Assembly (NCBI GenBank): GCA_001442985.1
Contig: LDYB01000025.1
Span: 124,001 to 188,000, forward strand
Length of the DNA: 64,000 bases
Source of the DNA: Armatimonadetes bacterium DC
GTDB taxonomy: Bacteria > Armatimonadota > Fimbriimonadia > Fimbriimonadales > GBS-DC
Direction: 5' to 3'
Below, piece by piece: positions 1 to 8,810 of the stretch (positions within the stretch are counted from its first letter, which is position 1; each line of letters opens with the position of its first letter). Both the position numbers and the translations under genes were made by a program. The notes below the pieces were generated by a model. The model made no database searches. It saw nothing but the letters and a program-made list of their open reading frames with translations, and was not told the DNA's origin.

Positions 1-1064
1 ATCGATTCGAAGTAATCCATCGCCTGTGCGGTTTTGCGGGCAATCTGTTCGGCGCGGGCACGGTCAACCCTGAGCTGATAGACCCGAATTAGCCGATTGG
101 AGTGTTGTGAGCGCACCTCCGCGCCCACCTGAAACGGTCCCGCCACCATCGAGAAGAAACACACAGGCAGGTCGTTCTGATAGGTGAAGACCGATTCTGA
201 GTCGGTACGGGTCTCTTTCTGCAGTTCGCCCTGACCAATTGCAATCCAGTCGGGGGGCGTGTGAACGGTAACGCGATGGCGAGCGGGCAGGCGCCCGATA
301 TGGGGGTACCAGTAGGAGCAGAGCAGGGCGTACTGCTCGCCAACCCGATCGTTGGGGAGGTACCAGATAGTCCCTTCATACTCGATCTCAACGGTGAAGG
401 CGTCAGGCAGCGGTTTGCTGTCCTGAATCCAGAGCAGACCGCCCACCCGCCCCGCCCAGAGCGTGTCGGGCAGGCGACTGTCTGGGCTGAATCGGGTTAT
501 CAGGGGGATGGGCGCCCCGTTGAACTTCACACTCTTGACCCGATAGGGAGCGTTCAGGCGCATCAGCAGCGCCTTCTCGTCTGGGGCAACCCGCTTTACC
601 GAGAAGCGATTGCGAAGACGCACAGAGCGCGCCTTCGGCTCCAGCCAGAGTTCGATATCGTGAAACTCAATCCGAAACGGCACCGCCACCGATTCAGGCA
701 CTTCGGGCGCGAGTTTGAGACCATTCGGGGTTTGCACAATCGGATGGGCGCGGTCGCAGAGCTCTTCCACCAGCTGGAATTTTGAAAACAGCAACCACCA
801 TTCGCCCGGTTTGCCATAGCCTTTCGGGGCGGGCAACAGGTCGGCGGACCAGTTGGGCAGGCGGTCATCCCCCGTGAGCCAGATGTGCCAGTGAATCACT
901 TCGGGCGTTTCGCCAAGCGCCCGAAGGGCGCGCACATCGTTCGTCGCGATGATGCGGCGCACTTCGGCAAGCAGGCTTTCGGGATCGGTATGCGTTTGCG
1001 GGCGGTTCGCCGTGAGGGTCAGCCCCAGCGTGAGCAATAGCAACAGAAAACCCGTCCAGCGCAT
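1..1064 (-). CDS. M1 aminopeptidase-like exported protein, C-terminus beyond the left edge
   Basis: The minus frame is open without a stop from an ATG at 1064 to base 1 (354 codons plus 2 bases), so the gene continues past the window. The protein opens with a signal-peptide-like MRWTGFLLLLLTLGLTLTAN, followed by a beta-rich region. Segments such as WYPHIGRLPARHRVTVHTPP, WIAIGQGEL and CFFSMVAGPFQVG resemble the N-terminal beta-domain of M1 (gluzincin) peptidases. The HExxH catalytic domain would lie outside the window, so peptidase activity cannot be confirmed. A GGTATAAT box ends 8 nt before the ATG, and no Shine-Dalgarno is present, suggesting a leaderless mRNA. Family assignment is by recalled motif resemblance only. 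Confidence 0.75.
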   Translation of the reverse strand, partial: MRWTGFLLLLLTLGLTLTANRPQTHTDPESLLAEVRRIIATNDVRALRALGETPEVIHWHIWLTGDDRLPNWSADLLPAPKGYGKPGEWWLLFSKFQLVEELCDRAHPIVQTPNGLKLAPEVPESVAVPFRIEFHDIELWLEPKARSVRLRNRFSVKRVAPDEKALLMRLNAPYRVKSVKFNGAPIPLITRFSPDSRLPDTLWAGRVGGLLWIQDSKPLPDAFTVEIEYEGTIWYLPNDRVGEQYALLCSYWYPHIGRLPARHRVTVHTPPDWIAIGQGELQKETRTDSESVFTYQNDLPVCFFSMVAGPFQVGAEVRSQHSNRLIRVYQLRVDRARAEQIARKTAQAMDYFES

Positions 1065-1072
1065 CACGGGGG

Positions 1073-1078
1073 ATTATA
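1073..1078 (-). promoter_or_regulatory. -10 box TATAAT, leaderless
   Basis: Reads GGTATAAT on the minus strand, 8 nt before the ATG at 1064. Confidence 0.6.
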
Positions 1079-1195
1079 CCATCTGTACCCGTAAAAATCA
1101 CAGAAAAAGCGGGAGCCATGCCCGGAGGGGGACGATGTTAACGATTCGCTAATGGTACAGCGTATTGGGTGGGTTATACTTTCTCTGGAGGTCCG

Positions 1196-2422
1196 ATGGT
1201 CATGAAAAAAGCAATGGGAGTCTTTGTGCTTGGGCTGAGTCTGCATGGCTGGCTGTATGGTCAGTCGCTTACCTTGCTTGGCTCTTACGGCACGCCCTAC
1301 GCGGAGGCGCATGGCGTCTCCGACGACGGCACGGTTGTGGTCGGGTGGGCAGGCATCAGTAGCCCCCATATCGCTTTTCGCTGGACGCCCAGCACGGGGA
1401 TGGTGAGTATCGGCTCACTGGCTTCGGGGCGCGATACGGAAGCGTGGGGGCTGTCGGCGAATGGTCAGGTGATTGTGGGGTACGGGTTCATCAGCGGCTC
1501 CATTTATCGCGGGTTCCGCTGGGAAAACGGCACTTTCACCCAGATTGGCACCTTCGGCGGGAACACCAGCTGGGCATGGGACGCCGACTATGACGGCTCG
1601 GTGATTGTGGGGGCGGCTCAGCTCAGCAACGGGTTCAATCGCGCCTTTCGGTGGGAGAACGGCACGATGGAGAATCTGGGCACGCTGCCGGGCGGCATCC
1701 GCAGTGTGGCGCGCGCCGTCTCGCACGATGGGAATGTGGTTGTCGGCTGGTCGGGCGATGGAAGCGGCATCCACCACGCCTTCCGCTGGACGCCAGCAGG
1801 GATGGTAGAGATTCACAACCCTGCTTGGGGTCAGAGCGAGGCGCTCGGCGTGTCGGGCGACGGCAATGTGGTGGTCGGCGCATGGGGCGACGCGAGCTTC
1901 ACGCCCGCGCGACCCTTCCGCTGGACCGAATCCACCGGCATGGTGGACCTGGGCACGCTGGGCGGTCAGTGGGGTGAAGCCTGGGACGCGAACTACGACG
2001 GCACCATTATCGTCGGCTGGTCCGACCGCGATCCTGGCGGAGCCTCGGAATGGGCAGCATTCCGCTGGAAGAACGGCGTGATGGAAGACCTGAATATCAC
2101 CTACGCTTCCCTGATCCCCGCTGGCGTGCGACTGGAGTGGGCGTCTGCCATCTCCTCCGATGGACGCTACATTGTGGGGAACGCTTACAACGCGAATACA
2201 GGCAAGTGGGAGGTCTTTCTGCTGGATACGGGACCGCAATGCACGGCGCATAACGGCGATGTGGATAGCAACAACTGCGTGGACGACGCCGATCTGCTTG
2301 CCGTGCTGTTCGCGTTTGGCAACAGCGGCTCCAATCTGGGACGCGTGGATGTCAACTGCGACGGTACCGTGGACGACGCCGACCTGCTGATGGTGCTGTT
2401 CAACTTTGGGAATGGGTGTTAA
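1196..2422 (+). CDS. HAF-repeat extracellular protein with C-terminal dockerin-like domain
   Basis: This is a 408-residue secreted protein. After a signal peptide (MKKAMGVFVLGLSLHGWLYG) come about seven repeats of the pattern 'A-F-R-W-[TE]...G-[TS]-L/F-G-G ... G-[NT]-[VI]-[VI]-V-G' typical of the HAF family of extracellular repeat proteins, which probably fold as a propeller. The last ~60 residues hold two copies of a calcium-binding D-x-[ND]-x-D motif (NGDVDSNNCVDDADLL and VDVNCDGTVDDADLL), the signature of a type I dockerin. Dockerins usually dock onto cohesins, but no cohesin or scaffoldin is seen here, so a surface or self-assembly role is inference. GGAGG at 1187-1191 precedes both possible starts, 1196 and 1202. 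A -10 TATACT lies at 1175-1180. Confidence 0.85.
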   Translation: MVMKKAMGVFVLGLSLHGWLYGQSLTLLGSYGTPYAEAHGVSDDGTVVVGWAGISSPHIAFRWTPSTGMVSIGSLASGRDTEAWGLSANGQVIVGYGFISGSIYRGFRWENGTFTQIGTFGGNTSWAWDADYDGSVIVGAAQLSNGFNRAFRWENGTMENLGTLPGGIRSVARAVSHDGNVVVGWSGDGSGIHHAFRWTPAGMVEIHNPAWGQSEALGVSGDGNVVVGAWGDASFTPARPFRWTESTGMVDLGTLGGQWGEAWDANYDGTIIVGWSDRDPGGASEWAAFRWKNGVMEDLNITYASLIPAGVRLEWASAISSDGRYIVGNAYNANTGKWEVFLLDTGPQCTAHNGDVDSNNCVDDADLLAVLFAFGNSGSNLGRVDVNCDGTVDDADLLMVLFNFGNGC

Positions 2423-2428
2423 GAAGGT

Positions 2429-2452
2429 TCTGGGAGGGGTATACCCCCCAGA
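2429..2452. promoter_or_regulatory. Palindrome over a TATAC box before the SARP gene
   Basis: The arms TCTGGG(A)GGGG and CCCC(C)CCAGA flank a central TATA, giving the perfect 12-mer GGGGTATACCCC at 2437-2448. It sits between the stop of the dockerin gene (2422) and the ATG at 2487. It could be a terminator stem, or an operator overlapping the -10 of the downstream regulator. Confidence 0.45.
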
Positions 2453-2486
2453 CCCTCACAGGAAAACGAGCCGGAGCCGAGAATCG

Positions 2487-5400
2487 ATGACTATTTCTCC
2501 CATTATCAGGGCGCGGTTGCTGGGTGGGTTCTCTGTGGAGGTGGCGGGGCAGCCTGTGGAGCGCTTTCGAACGCGCAAGACGGCGCTCTTGCTGGCTTAT
2601 CTATTGCGCTACCCCCAGCGCCATTCCCGGGAACATTTGCTCCACCTGTTCTGGAATGGGATGCCCGAGGAGTCGGCGCGAAATAACCTGCGTGTGGCGC
2701 TGGCAACCCTGCGCCCCCTGCTGGAGCCACCGGGCATCCCGGCAGGGAGCGTGCTTCAAAGCGGACGCCACTGGGTGGGTCTTAACCCCGAGGTCATCGA
2801 GACCGATGTGGCGCGCTTCGAGGAGACGCTTCGGCAAGCCGCCATTACGGCGGACCCGGAGGCGAAGCGTCGTTTGCTGGATCAGGCGTGCGCCCTGTAT
2901 CGGGGCGAGTTTCTAACAGGCTACGAGGCGCCGTGGGTGCAGACGGAACGCGAACGCCTTCAGCAGGCTTATGAGGCAGCCCGGCAACAGGTTCAAATCC
3001 CTCACCAAAAAATGCCCCCGGAGTTTCGTCCCCGCTCGCCTTCCGGGGACGCCCCTGCACCGCTTGGCGACGGACTGGGGATTGTGCTGGGGTTAGAGTG
3101 GCGCGATTCGGGTGGGGCGATTCTCTCCGCGACTCGCTCGGCGCTGGCGGTAACGCAAGGGGTTCTGATGGAAAGCACCCCCACAGGGCTACGCGCCTGC
3201 TTTCGCTCCGTAGAAAGCCTGCTGAAAGCGCTTGACGCGCTCCACCAGCAGTTCAGAGAGTGCCGCTTCGCGCTCGATATAGGGGAGTTGCGCTACTGGA
3301 TGGGACGCTATAGCGGCGTCCCCATCAACACGGTAAATGCGCTGTTGCGCGTGGGCTGGGACCACCAGATCCTCTGTACGGAGCGGGTCGCGCTCCTGAT
3401 CCCTCAAACGCGCGCTTCGCGCACGCTGAGCTTACGCCCGCTGGGTTTATATCGCCTGCCAGAGACAGGCGCCGCGGAGCAGATTTATCAACTGGATTTT
3501 TCTGGGCGCGAAAAGAGCTTTCCTCCGTTGCAGGCTCAGACCCCGCTGCGCCGATGGCTGATTCATGTCCCCACCTCGTTCGCGGGGCGCGAACGAGAGA
3601 TGGCGCAACTGCAGACCTTGCTTGAGTCGGCGGAGGGGCGCCTGATTACCATTGTCGGACCGCCCGGGGTCGGGAAGAGCCGCCTGGCGCTGGAAGCGGC
3701 ATGGCAAACGCTCCCACATTTCGGCGAGGCATGCTGGTGGGTTGTGTTGCACGAACCCCATGAATCCATCACCGAGTGGCTTGCCCGCCAACTGGGATGG
3801 GAGTGGCGGGGAAGCGAGGCGTTTGTGGAATCCCTGGAACGGGTTCTGGAAGGGCATCCTGCGCTCCTGGTGCTGGACCTGACACACGAGATTTCACCCG
3901 CCCAGAAATTTGAGTTGCTCGTTTTGCGCGAGCGACTACCGAACCTGCGCTGTCTCATCGCCGCTCCCAAACCTGTGGGGCTGGAGGCGGAGCATCTGGT
4001 GCAGCTGGAGCCTTTACCCGTTCCCCCGCCCTCTGAGGTGGAGCCGTCTCAGATGCTTCGGTACGCCTCGGTGCAGCTTCTGGTGGAGCGTGCGCGACGA
4101 GTCGTTCCCAATTTTGCCCTTACGGAGCGTAACGCGGCGGCGATTGGCGCCCTCTGCCGGCTTCTGGAAGGGTTGCCTTTAGCCATTGAACAGGCAAGCG
4201 CCCGCATAGCGAGCTGCCCTCTGAACGAGCTTGTCGAGCAGATTCAGCATTCCCTTAAATGGTTGAAGGAGCGCCCCACGGGGATGTTGCATCACTCGCT
4301 TTATGCCTCGCTTCTGGCGACCTATCGGAATCTTCCGCCCCCTGTGCAGCAGTTTTTCGCTCGTTTGAGTGTGTTTCGGGGGGCATTCACCTTCGCCGAT
4401 GCGCAGGCGCTGGCGCCTTCCGCACCGGTGGAGCAGGGGATGCAGGTGCTGTTGCGCTCTTCTCTTGTTCAGCAGGAAGGCGCCCAGTATCGCCTGCTGA
4501 ACCCGGTGCGCCTTTTTGCAGAGGAACAGCTCCGGGCGTGCCATCTGTGGGAAGCAACGAAAACCGCCCATGCCCATTACTTCACGAGGATAGCGATAGA
4601 GTGGGGTGGTCAGCCGATGCTCTGGCTTTCCATAGAGCGTGTTCGCCCCAATCTGGAAGCCGCTCTGGAGTGGCTCGCAGGGGTTCAGCCGGAGCGCGTG
4701 CTGGAATGTGCCCAGGCGCTCCTGCTGTTCTGGGAGCGGCGTGGGAGCAATCGCGGAGTCTACCACATTCTCTGCCAGCTGCCCACCCTGCTAAGCGATC
4801 CGCTCCAGCAACTGGAAGCCGCTCGCATCGCGGTGCGCCTCGCCACACGACGCGGCGATATCGACCAAGCCGCCCAGTTGCTGGAGCGATGGCTCCCCCT
4901 CGCGGAGCAGTTTCCCGGACGCCTTGAAGCGGCGCGGTTGTGGATTGCCGCTGGGTTTTATTACTGGATGCAGGGCAATTGTTCCCGGAGCCAGCAGTAC
5001 CTTGACCGCGCTTTGCAAACCCTCCAGAACCTGAACGCGCCGCTCGACATGGTGGAAGCTCAGAATCATCTTGCGGTTGTTCTGTGGATGCAGGGAGAGC
5101 TGGAAGCCTCCGCCTCGTTGCTGGAACAGGCGCTCGCTGTCGCGGATGCCCACTCGGCGCCATTCCATCGGATGCAGGTTCTGTCCAACCTTGCCAATGT
5201 GCGGTATCAACAGGGTCTGTGGGAAGCGGCGGAAGGCTGCTGCATGGAAACCCTGCAGTTAGCACGGCGCTGGGAAGATCGGCGCACCCTGGCGACCCAG
5301 CTCACGAATTGGGGCGCGTGGCTCAAGGATCGGGGCGAATACGCGCGAGCGCGGGAACTCAGCATGCAGGCATTCAGTCTCTGGCTGGAACTCAACGAAA

Positions 5401-5915
5401 GCGTCGGCGAGGCAGCGGTACTCGGCAATCTGGCAGAGATTGCCGCGGCGGAAGGGGACTACGAAACTGCCGACCATCTGTTTCGTCGGAGCCTGGAACG
5501 AATCGTGCAGGCTCGAATCAGGTGGTACCTCCCCCCGGTGCTGGAGAAATGGGCGGATCTGGCGGTAAAGCAGGGGAATTGGCGCGATGCCTATGAGCGC
5601 TTCTGTGCGTGCCTCTTTGCCAGCCTGACCGACACAGGCACGGAGACAGTAGGGACGGCGCTTCTTGAAAACCTGGCTCGGGTGGCGCTTGCTCTGGAGA
5701 ACCCCCCTATGGCGGCGCGCTGGCTCGCACGAACAGAACTGCTCACCGGTACGCCCTGCACCGATTCATGCTGGAATATGCTGTATGCTCACCTGAACGA
5801 AAACGAGTTAGCAAGTATCCGGGAAGAATCCTGCCGCACGACACGCGAGCAAATTTGCGAGGAGCTGCGCCCCGTCGCTGAGGCTGTTCTGAGCATGCTC
5901 ATGCTAAGGAAATAA
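2487..5915 (+). CDS. SARP/AfsR-like transcriptional regulator with BTAD, decayed cyclase domain, STAND ATPase and TPRs
   Basis: A cytoplasmic regulator of 1142 residues. Domains in order: a winged-helix OmpR-type DNA-binding domain (about 8-85, starting RARLLGGFSVEVAGQ), a BTAD helical domain (about 95-165), a region at about 180-330 that aligns by eye with class III nucleotidyl cyclases (GVPINTVNALL...QILCTERVALL...YQLDF) but lacks the metal-binding aspartates, then the junction TSFAGRERE leading into a NB-ARC/STAND ATPase with Walker A GPPGVGKSRLAL (about 390), and a long C-terminal TPR array (about 780-1050). The ATG at 2487 is chosen because the DNA-binding domain begins a few residues after it. 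In relatives, ATP-dependent oligomerisation drives activation; the target genes are unknown. The upstream palindrome at 2429-2452 may be autoregulatory. Confidence 0.85.
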   Translation: MTISPIIRARLLGGFSVEVAGQPVERFRTRKTALLLAYLLRYPQRHSREHLLHLFWNGMPEESARNNLRVALATLRPLLEPPGIPAGSVLQSGRHWVGLNPEVIETDVARFEETLRQAAITADPEAKRRLLDQACALYRGEFLTGYEAPWVQTERERLQQAYEAARQQVQIPHQKMPPEFRPRSPSGDAPAPLGDGLGIVLGLEWRDSGGAILSATRSALAVTQGVLMESTPTGLRACFRSVESLLKALDALHQQFRECRFALDIGELRYWMGRYSGVPINTVNALLRVGWDHQILCTERVALLIPQTRASRTLSLRPLGLYRLPETGAAEQIYQLDFSGREKSFPPLQAQTPLRRWLIHVPTSFAGREREMAQLQTLLESAEGRLITIVGPPGVGKSRLALEAAWQTLPHFGEACWWVVLHEPHESITEWLARQLGWEWRGSEAFVESLERVLEGHPALLVLDLTHEISPAQKFELLVLRERLPNLRCLIAAPKPVGLEAEHLVQLEPLPVPPPSEVEPSQMLRYASVQLLVERARRVVPNFALTERNAAAIGALCRLLEGLPLAIEQASARIASCPLNELVEQIQHSLKWLKERPTGMLHHSLYASLLATYRNLPPPVQQFFARLSVFRGAFTFADAQALAPSAPVEQGMQVLLRSSLVQQEGAQYRLLNPVRLFAEEQLRACHLWEATKTAHAHYFTRIAIEWGGQPMLWLSIERVRPNLEAALEWLAGVQPERVLECAQALLLFWERRGSNRGVYHILCQLPTLLSDPLQQLEAARIAVRLATRRGDIDQAAQLLERWLPLAEQFPGRLEAARLWIAAGFYYWMQGNCSRSQQYLDRALQTLQNLNAPLDMVEAQNHLAVVLWMQGELEASASLLEQALAVADAHSAPFHRMQVLSNLANVRYQQGLWEAAEGCCMETLQLARRWEDRRTLATQLTNWGAWLKDRGEYARARELSMQAFSLWLELNESVGEAAVLGNLAEIAAAEGDYETADHLFRRSLERIVQARIRWYLPPVLEKWADLAVKQGNWRDAYERFCACLFASLTDTGTETVGTALLENLARVALALENPPMAARWLARTELLTGTPCTDSCWNMLYAHLNENELASIREESCRTTREQICEELRPVAEAVLSMLMLRK

Positions 5916-5938
5916 CAATCTACAGAGCAAAACCGCTT

Positions 5939-8287
5939 CTACTCTGAAGCTGTGCTGCCTGCCGCCGCCAGCGCACGCAGCCAGCGCAGTGCTTCTTTTA
6001 TCGGGTCAGGAAGCGCATCGAGACGATAGGCTTTGACCTCAAGAAGCGGCTCAAAATCGCCCAGCGGGTATAGCATTATGCCCCCAACGGGCAATTGCAC
6101 GATGTGTCTGCCTGCAATCGCCACCTCCAGAGATGCGGGCTTGAAACGAACCGGCATGCCCTTGATCTCCTGCGCGACTCCATGGGTTTCATGCGCATTC
6201 AGCTGGTAAGCCAGCCGGGGCAAGCTGACGAATCCTCCCCAGACCCCTGCCTGCTGGTGGGAAAATATCCCATAGTGGGCTAATTCACGCACCCTGTCAG
6301 AGTCTGCGGCGCTTCTGGAAAGACGACTCAAAGACAAAAGCGTCCAGTCGAAGGACTTCATCTGGATTCGGGTCTCCATCGGTAAACCATCTGGGTAGTG
6401 GTAGTGTGGGAGCGAGATGCTGGCTTCCCGTGGGAGGAGCCAGTCGTCCTGCGGGCTGTCCGTTGCTTGTTGGGGGCGTGGAGAGGGCGCAGGCGTCAGG
6501 AACGCGGTTTTGTAATAGAGGTCGCGATGCAAGTTCTGCCTCTGGGCGGGTGTCAGGTCTGCAAGCCACATCGCCTCGCCCTGCTGCAGGCGTTGTATCT
6601 GGGCAGGCGTCAGCGAGCGCAGTAGAGCGAATCCTTCATAACTCATATACTGGAGCTCCCAGTCAGGCAAAATCAGGCGCGCGTAGAGGCGGGTTAGGGA
6701 GTTGAAGTGAGAACCTAACCGAAGAAGAGTGAGGTAGTCCCCCAAACGGGGGTACTGCCTTTGCAAAAGCTGATGAAGCCAGTCGGAAAGTGTTTCGCGA
6801 GAAACGCGCCGTCCCCATACATATGACGAATAAAGCGGTCGGACGCGAAGGACGCGCTCTTGCTCATCAAAGCGCATCGAGTGAACCGCCAAATCCAGAT
6901 ACGCGCGGAGCCTGCCTCGAGGGCGCCTTTGTGAATCAGAGGGATCCGATTCGTCCTCAACCGCGGGCGTGAACCAGCCGCACAGGCTATCCGGCAAAAG
7001 CGCCACGATCGAGCGGTTTCTGAAACGCGCGTAGGTAAGCAAGACATCGGTCGGTATCAGGCTCAACGGCTCGGTTCGTGCTGGGTCCAGCGTCTCGGGC
7101 AGAGGTGTCGATTCGCGCGCCCGCCTCAGCGAGTGGTAGGCGTCGAGAAACTGCTCTGTGCGCTGGCTCCACTCTACGGGCGTCTGCACAAGCTGAGTTA
7201 GCTGCTCAGGGGTCAGATTCAAAGCTTCTTGCAGGCGACTGCCATGCTCGCTGGAATCGAGCCAGCCAGAAAGGTACAAAAAGGCACTCTCTACATCGGC
7301 AGGCTGTCCTGGCGCGGACTCCGCCACGACAATAAGCTCAAACTTGAAACTGTCAATCGCACTGCGCTCAACCACCAGATACACCCCTTCATAGGGGCGT
7401 TGATACGGTTCTCGGAGAAAGTAAGAATCAAAGTGCATTCGTGTGCCATTCTCGCTCTTGAGATCCTCGTAAACTTGACGCAACAAAGATTTGTCGAGAC
7501 CCTCGTTGGGGTGATTGAGCAGGTGATACACCATCTGTCGCTCGCGCCAGTACTGCTCCAGAAGAGGCTGGAGGTTCATCTTCAGAGGCATCAGGTAGCG
7601 CCCGCGCCGATTGCTGAACACATACCGCTCACCGATGGACATCTCAAGCAGTGGCTCGATATCCATTTGCTGGAGGAGGCGATGGAGCAGACGATCCCCG
7701 ACGCGAAGAGGCTTCAAGGCATCTATGATGGCGTCGTGCAAAGGCGCGGAGTAGGTAACCAAAACCCCGCTTGGGAGAGGTGAAACATGCTGTTCCACTT
7801 CAGCCTCCGCTGGCTCATGACCGCAAAGGAGTTGCTGAACTTTTTCGCGCGCTGTGCGCACCGCGTCTTCGGTGAGAGGCGCAACCAGCGTCGTTTGGAG
7901 TTCCTGTTGAAGGGCGCGCTTGAGCGCCTGCGTGAGAAGCGCGTTATCTTCCCTGCGGCGCGCCTGAGCGATTCGCGTCGAGCGCGTTAGGCGGTAGCTC
8001 CCGTCGCGTTGACGAACCCACTCGGCATCCACTACGGCTGCAAGGTGGGTCATCAGGTCGCGGAGGGGCATGTCTCTCACGGAGACCAGCACAATCTCGG
8101 ATTCGATGGCGCTGGAGGCAAGCAGTTTTACCCCCGCCTGAGCGGAGAGAGATTGAAGCAGATGTTTGAGCGACTGAGCAGGCGCCTCAATCGTTACAGG
8201 CTGGCGCAATCGGTCTTGCTGAGCGACTGCACACAGAAGCGTTAACAGCCACACGCCCGTTGCCATGAGCCGCTTCCAGGGCTTCAT
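5939..8287 (-). CDS. Large exported protein with N-terminal STN-like domain
   Basis: A 782-residue protein with a signal peptide (MKPWKRLMATGVWLLTLLCAVAQ). Residues ~30-100 (VTIEAPAQSLKHLLQSLSAQ, then VSVRDMPLRDLMTHL...GSYRL) look like the STN/secretin N-terminal fold found in TonB receptors and secretins. The remainder (polar, charged, proline-containing, no clear transmembrane beta-signal) is not recognised; no secretin or plug domain is visible. It faces the SARP gene convergently, 23 bp apart. Its Shine-Dalgarno (AGAGGTG, 8295-8301) is buried in a 7 bp stem at 8296-8318. A role in envelope assembly or regulation is a guess. Confidence 0.7.
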   Translation of the reverse strand: MKPWKRLMATGVWLLTLLCAVAQQDRLRQPVTIEAPAQSLKHLLQSLSAQAGVKLLASSAIESEIVLVSVRDMPLRDLMTHLAAVVDAEWVRQRDGSYRLTRSTRIAQARRREDNALLTQALKRALQQELQTTLVAPLTEDAVRTAREKVQQLLCGHEPAEAEVEQHVSPLPSGVLVTYSAPLHDAIIDALKPLRVGDRLLHRLLQQMDIEPLLEMSIGERYVFSNRRGRYLMPLKMNLQPLLEQYWRERQMVYHLLNHPNEGLDKSLLRQVYEDLKSENGTRMHFDSYFLREPYQRPYEGVYLVVERSAIDSFKFELIVVAESAPGQPADVESAFLYLSGWLDSSEHGSRLQEALNLTPEQLTQLVQTPVEWSQRTEQFLDAYHSLRRARESTPLPETLDPARTEPLSLIPTDVLLTYARFRNRSIVALLPDSLCGWFTPAVEDESDPSDSQRRPRGRLRAYLDLAVHSMRFDEQERVLRVRPLYSSYVWGRRVSRETLSDWLHQLLQRQYPRLGDYLTLLRLGSHFNSLTRLYARLILPDWELQYMSYEGFALLRSLTPAQIQRLQQGEAMWLADLTPAQRQNLHRDLYYKTAFLTPAPSPRPQQATDSPQDDWLLPREASISLPHYHYPDGLPMETRIQMKSFDWTLLSLSRLSRSAADSDRVRELAHYGIFSHQQAGVWGGFVSLPRLAYQLNAHETHGVAQEIKGMPVRFKPASLEVAIAGRHIVQLPVGGIMLYPLGDFEPLLEVKAYRLDALPDPIKEALRWLRALAAAGSTASE

Positions 8288-8295
8288 CGCGCGAC

Positions 8296-8318
8296 ACCTC
8301 TATCTCACGGTTAGAGGT
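8296..8318 (-). promoter_or_regulatory. Hairpin sequestering the ribosome binding site
   Basis: On the minus strand ACCTCTA pairs with TAGAGGT across a 9 nt loop. The 3' arm contains the AGAGG ribosome binding site of the gene starting at 8287, so translation may depend on opening this stem. Confidence 0.4.
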
Positions 8319-8390
8319 TTCGCGGACAATTCCTGCCGCGAGTTCTCAGAGTCCAACTAACTTTGGGGGACGGGCGTGCTTAAAGAAGAA

Positions 8391-8468
8391 TGGTCGGGGC
8401 GCCCGGACTCGAACCGGGGACCTCCTGCACCCAAAGCAGGCGCGCTAACCATACTGCGCTACGCCCCG
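8391..8468 (-). tRNA. tRNA-Pro (anticodon TGG), CCA encoded
   Basis: The minus strand folds as a full cloverleaf: acceptor arms CGGGGCG and CGCCCCG, anticodon arm CCTGC-TTTGGGT-GCAGG giving anticodon TGG, T arm CCCGG-TTCGAGT-CCGGG, discriminator A and a genome-encoded CCA at 8391-8393. It reads proline codons CCA/CCN. The -10 box GGTATAAT ends 8 nt before the mature 5' end, so the transcript should start almost at nucleotide 1 of the tRNA. Confidence 0.97.
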
Positions 8469-8476
8469 ACACCAAG

Positions 8477-8482
8477 ATTATA
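8477..8482 (-). promoter_or_regulatory. -10 box of tRNA-Pro
   Basis: GGTATAAT on the minus strand, 8 nt upstream of the tRNA 5' end and directly after the stop of the SufT-like gene. It calibrates the distance between this -10 class and the transcription start. Confidence 0.65.
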
Positions 8483-8489
8483 CCTGAAC

Positions 8490-8810
8490 CTAAACGGGGA
8501 AGCCAAACGCTCGGAGCGCCTCGCGCCCCTCCTCCGAGATTCGCTCGGGAGTCCAGAGGGGGTCAAAGGTGAACTCCACCTGCACATCCTGCACCCCCGG
8601 CAGGCTCATCACCCGGTCGCGAATCTCGTCGGCGATCATGTCGCCCACGGGGCAGCCGGGCGCGGTGAGCGTCATGAGAATATGCACCTCGCCCTGGTCA
8701 GAGACCTGCAGGTCATAGATCAGCCCCAAATCCGCGATATTGAGCGGAATTTCGGGGTCGTACACATCGTGCAGGATTTCCCAGACCTGTTCGCGCAGAG
8801 TGTTGTTCAT
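8490..8810 (-). CDS. MIP18/SufT-like iron-sulfur assembly factor (DUF59)
   Basis: A complete 106-residue member of the MIP18/PaaD/DUF59 family. Diagnostic segments are [19 protein letters not shown] near the N-terminus and [17 protein letters not shown] with the conserved cysteine. These small proteins help load Fe-S clusters onto target proteins (SufT, PaaD, CIA2). The start codon overlaps the htpX stop as ATGA, so it is translationally coupled to that gene; no suf or isc genes are nearby. Confidence 0.9.
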   Translation of the reverse strand: MNNTLREQVWEILHDVYDPEIPLNIADLGLIYDLQVSDQGEVHILMTLTAPGCPVGDMIADEIRDRVMSLPGVQDVQVEFTFDPLWTPERISEEGREALRAFGFPV

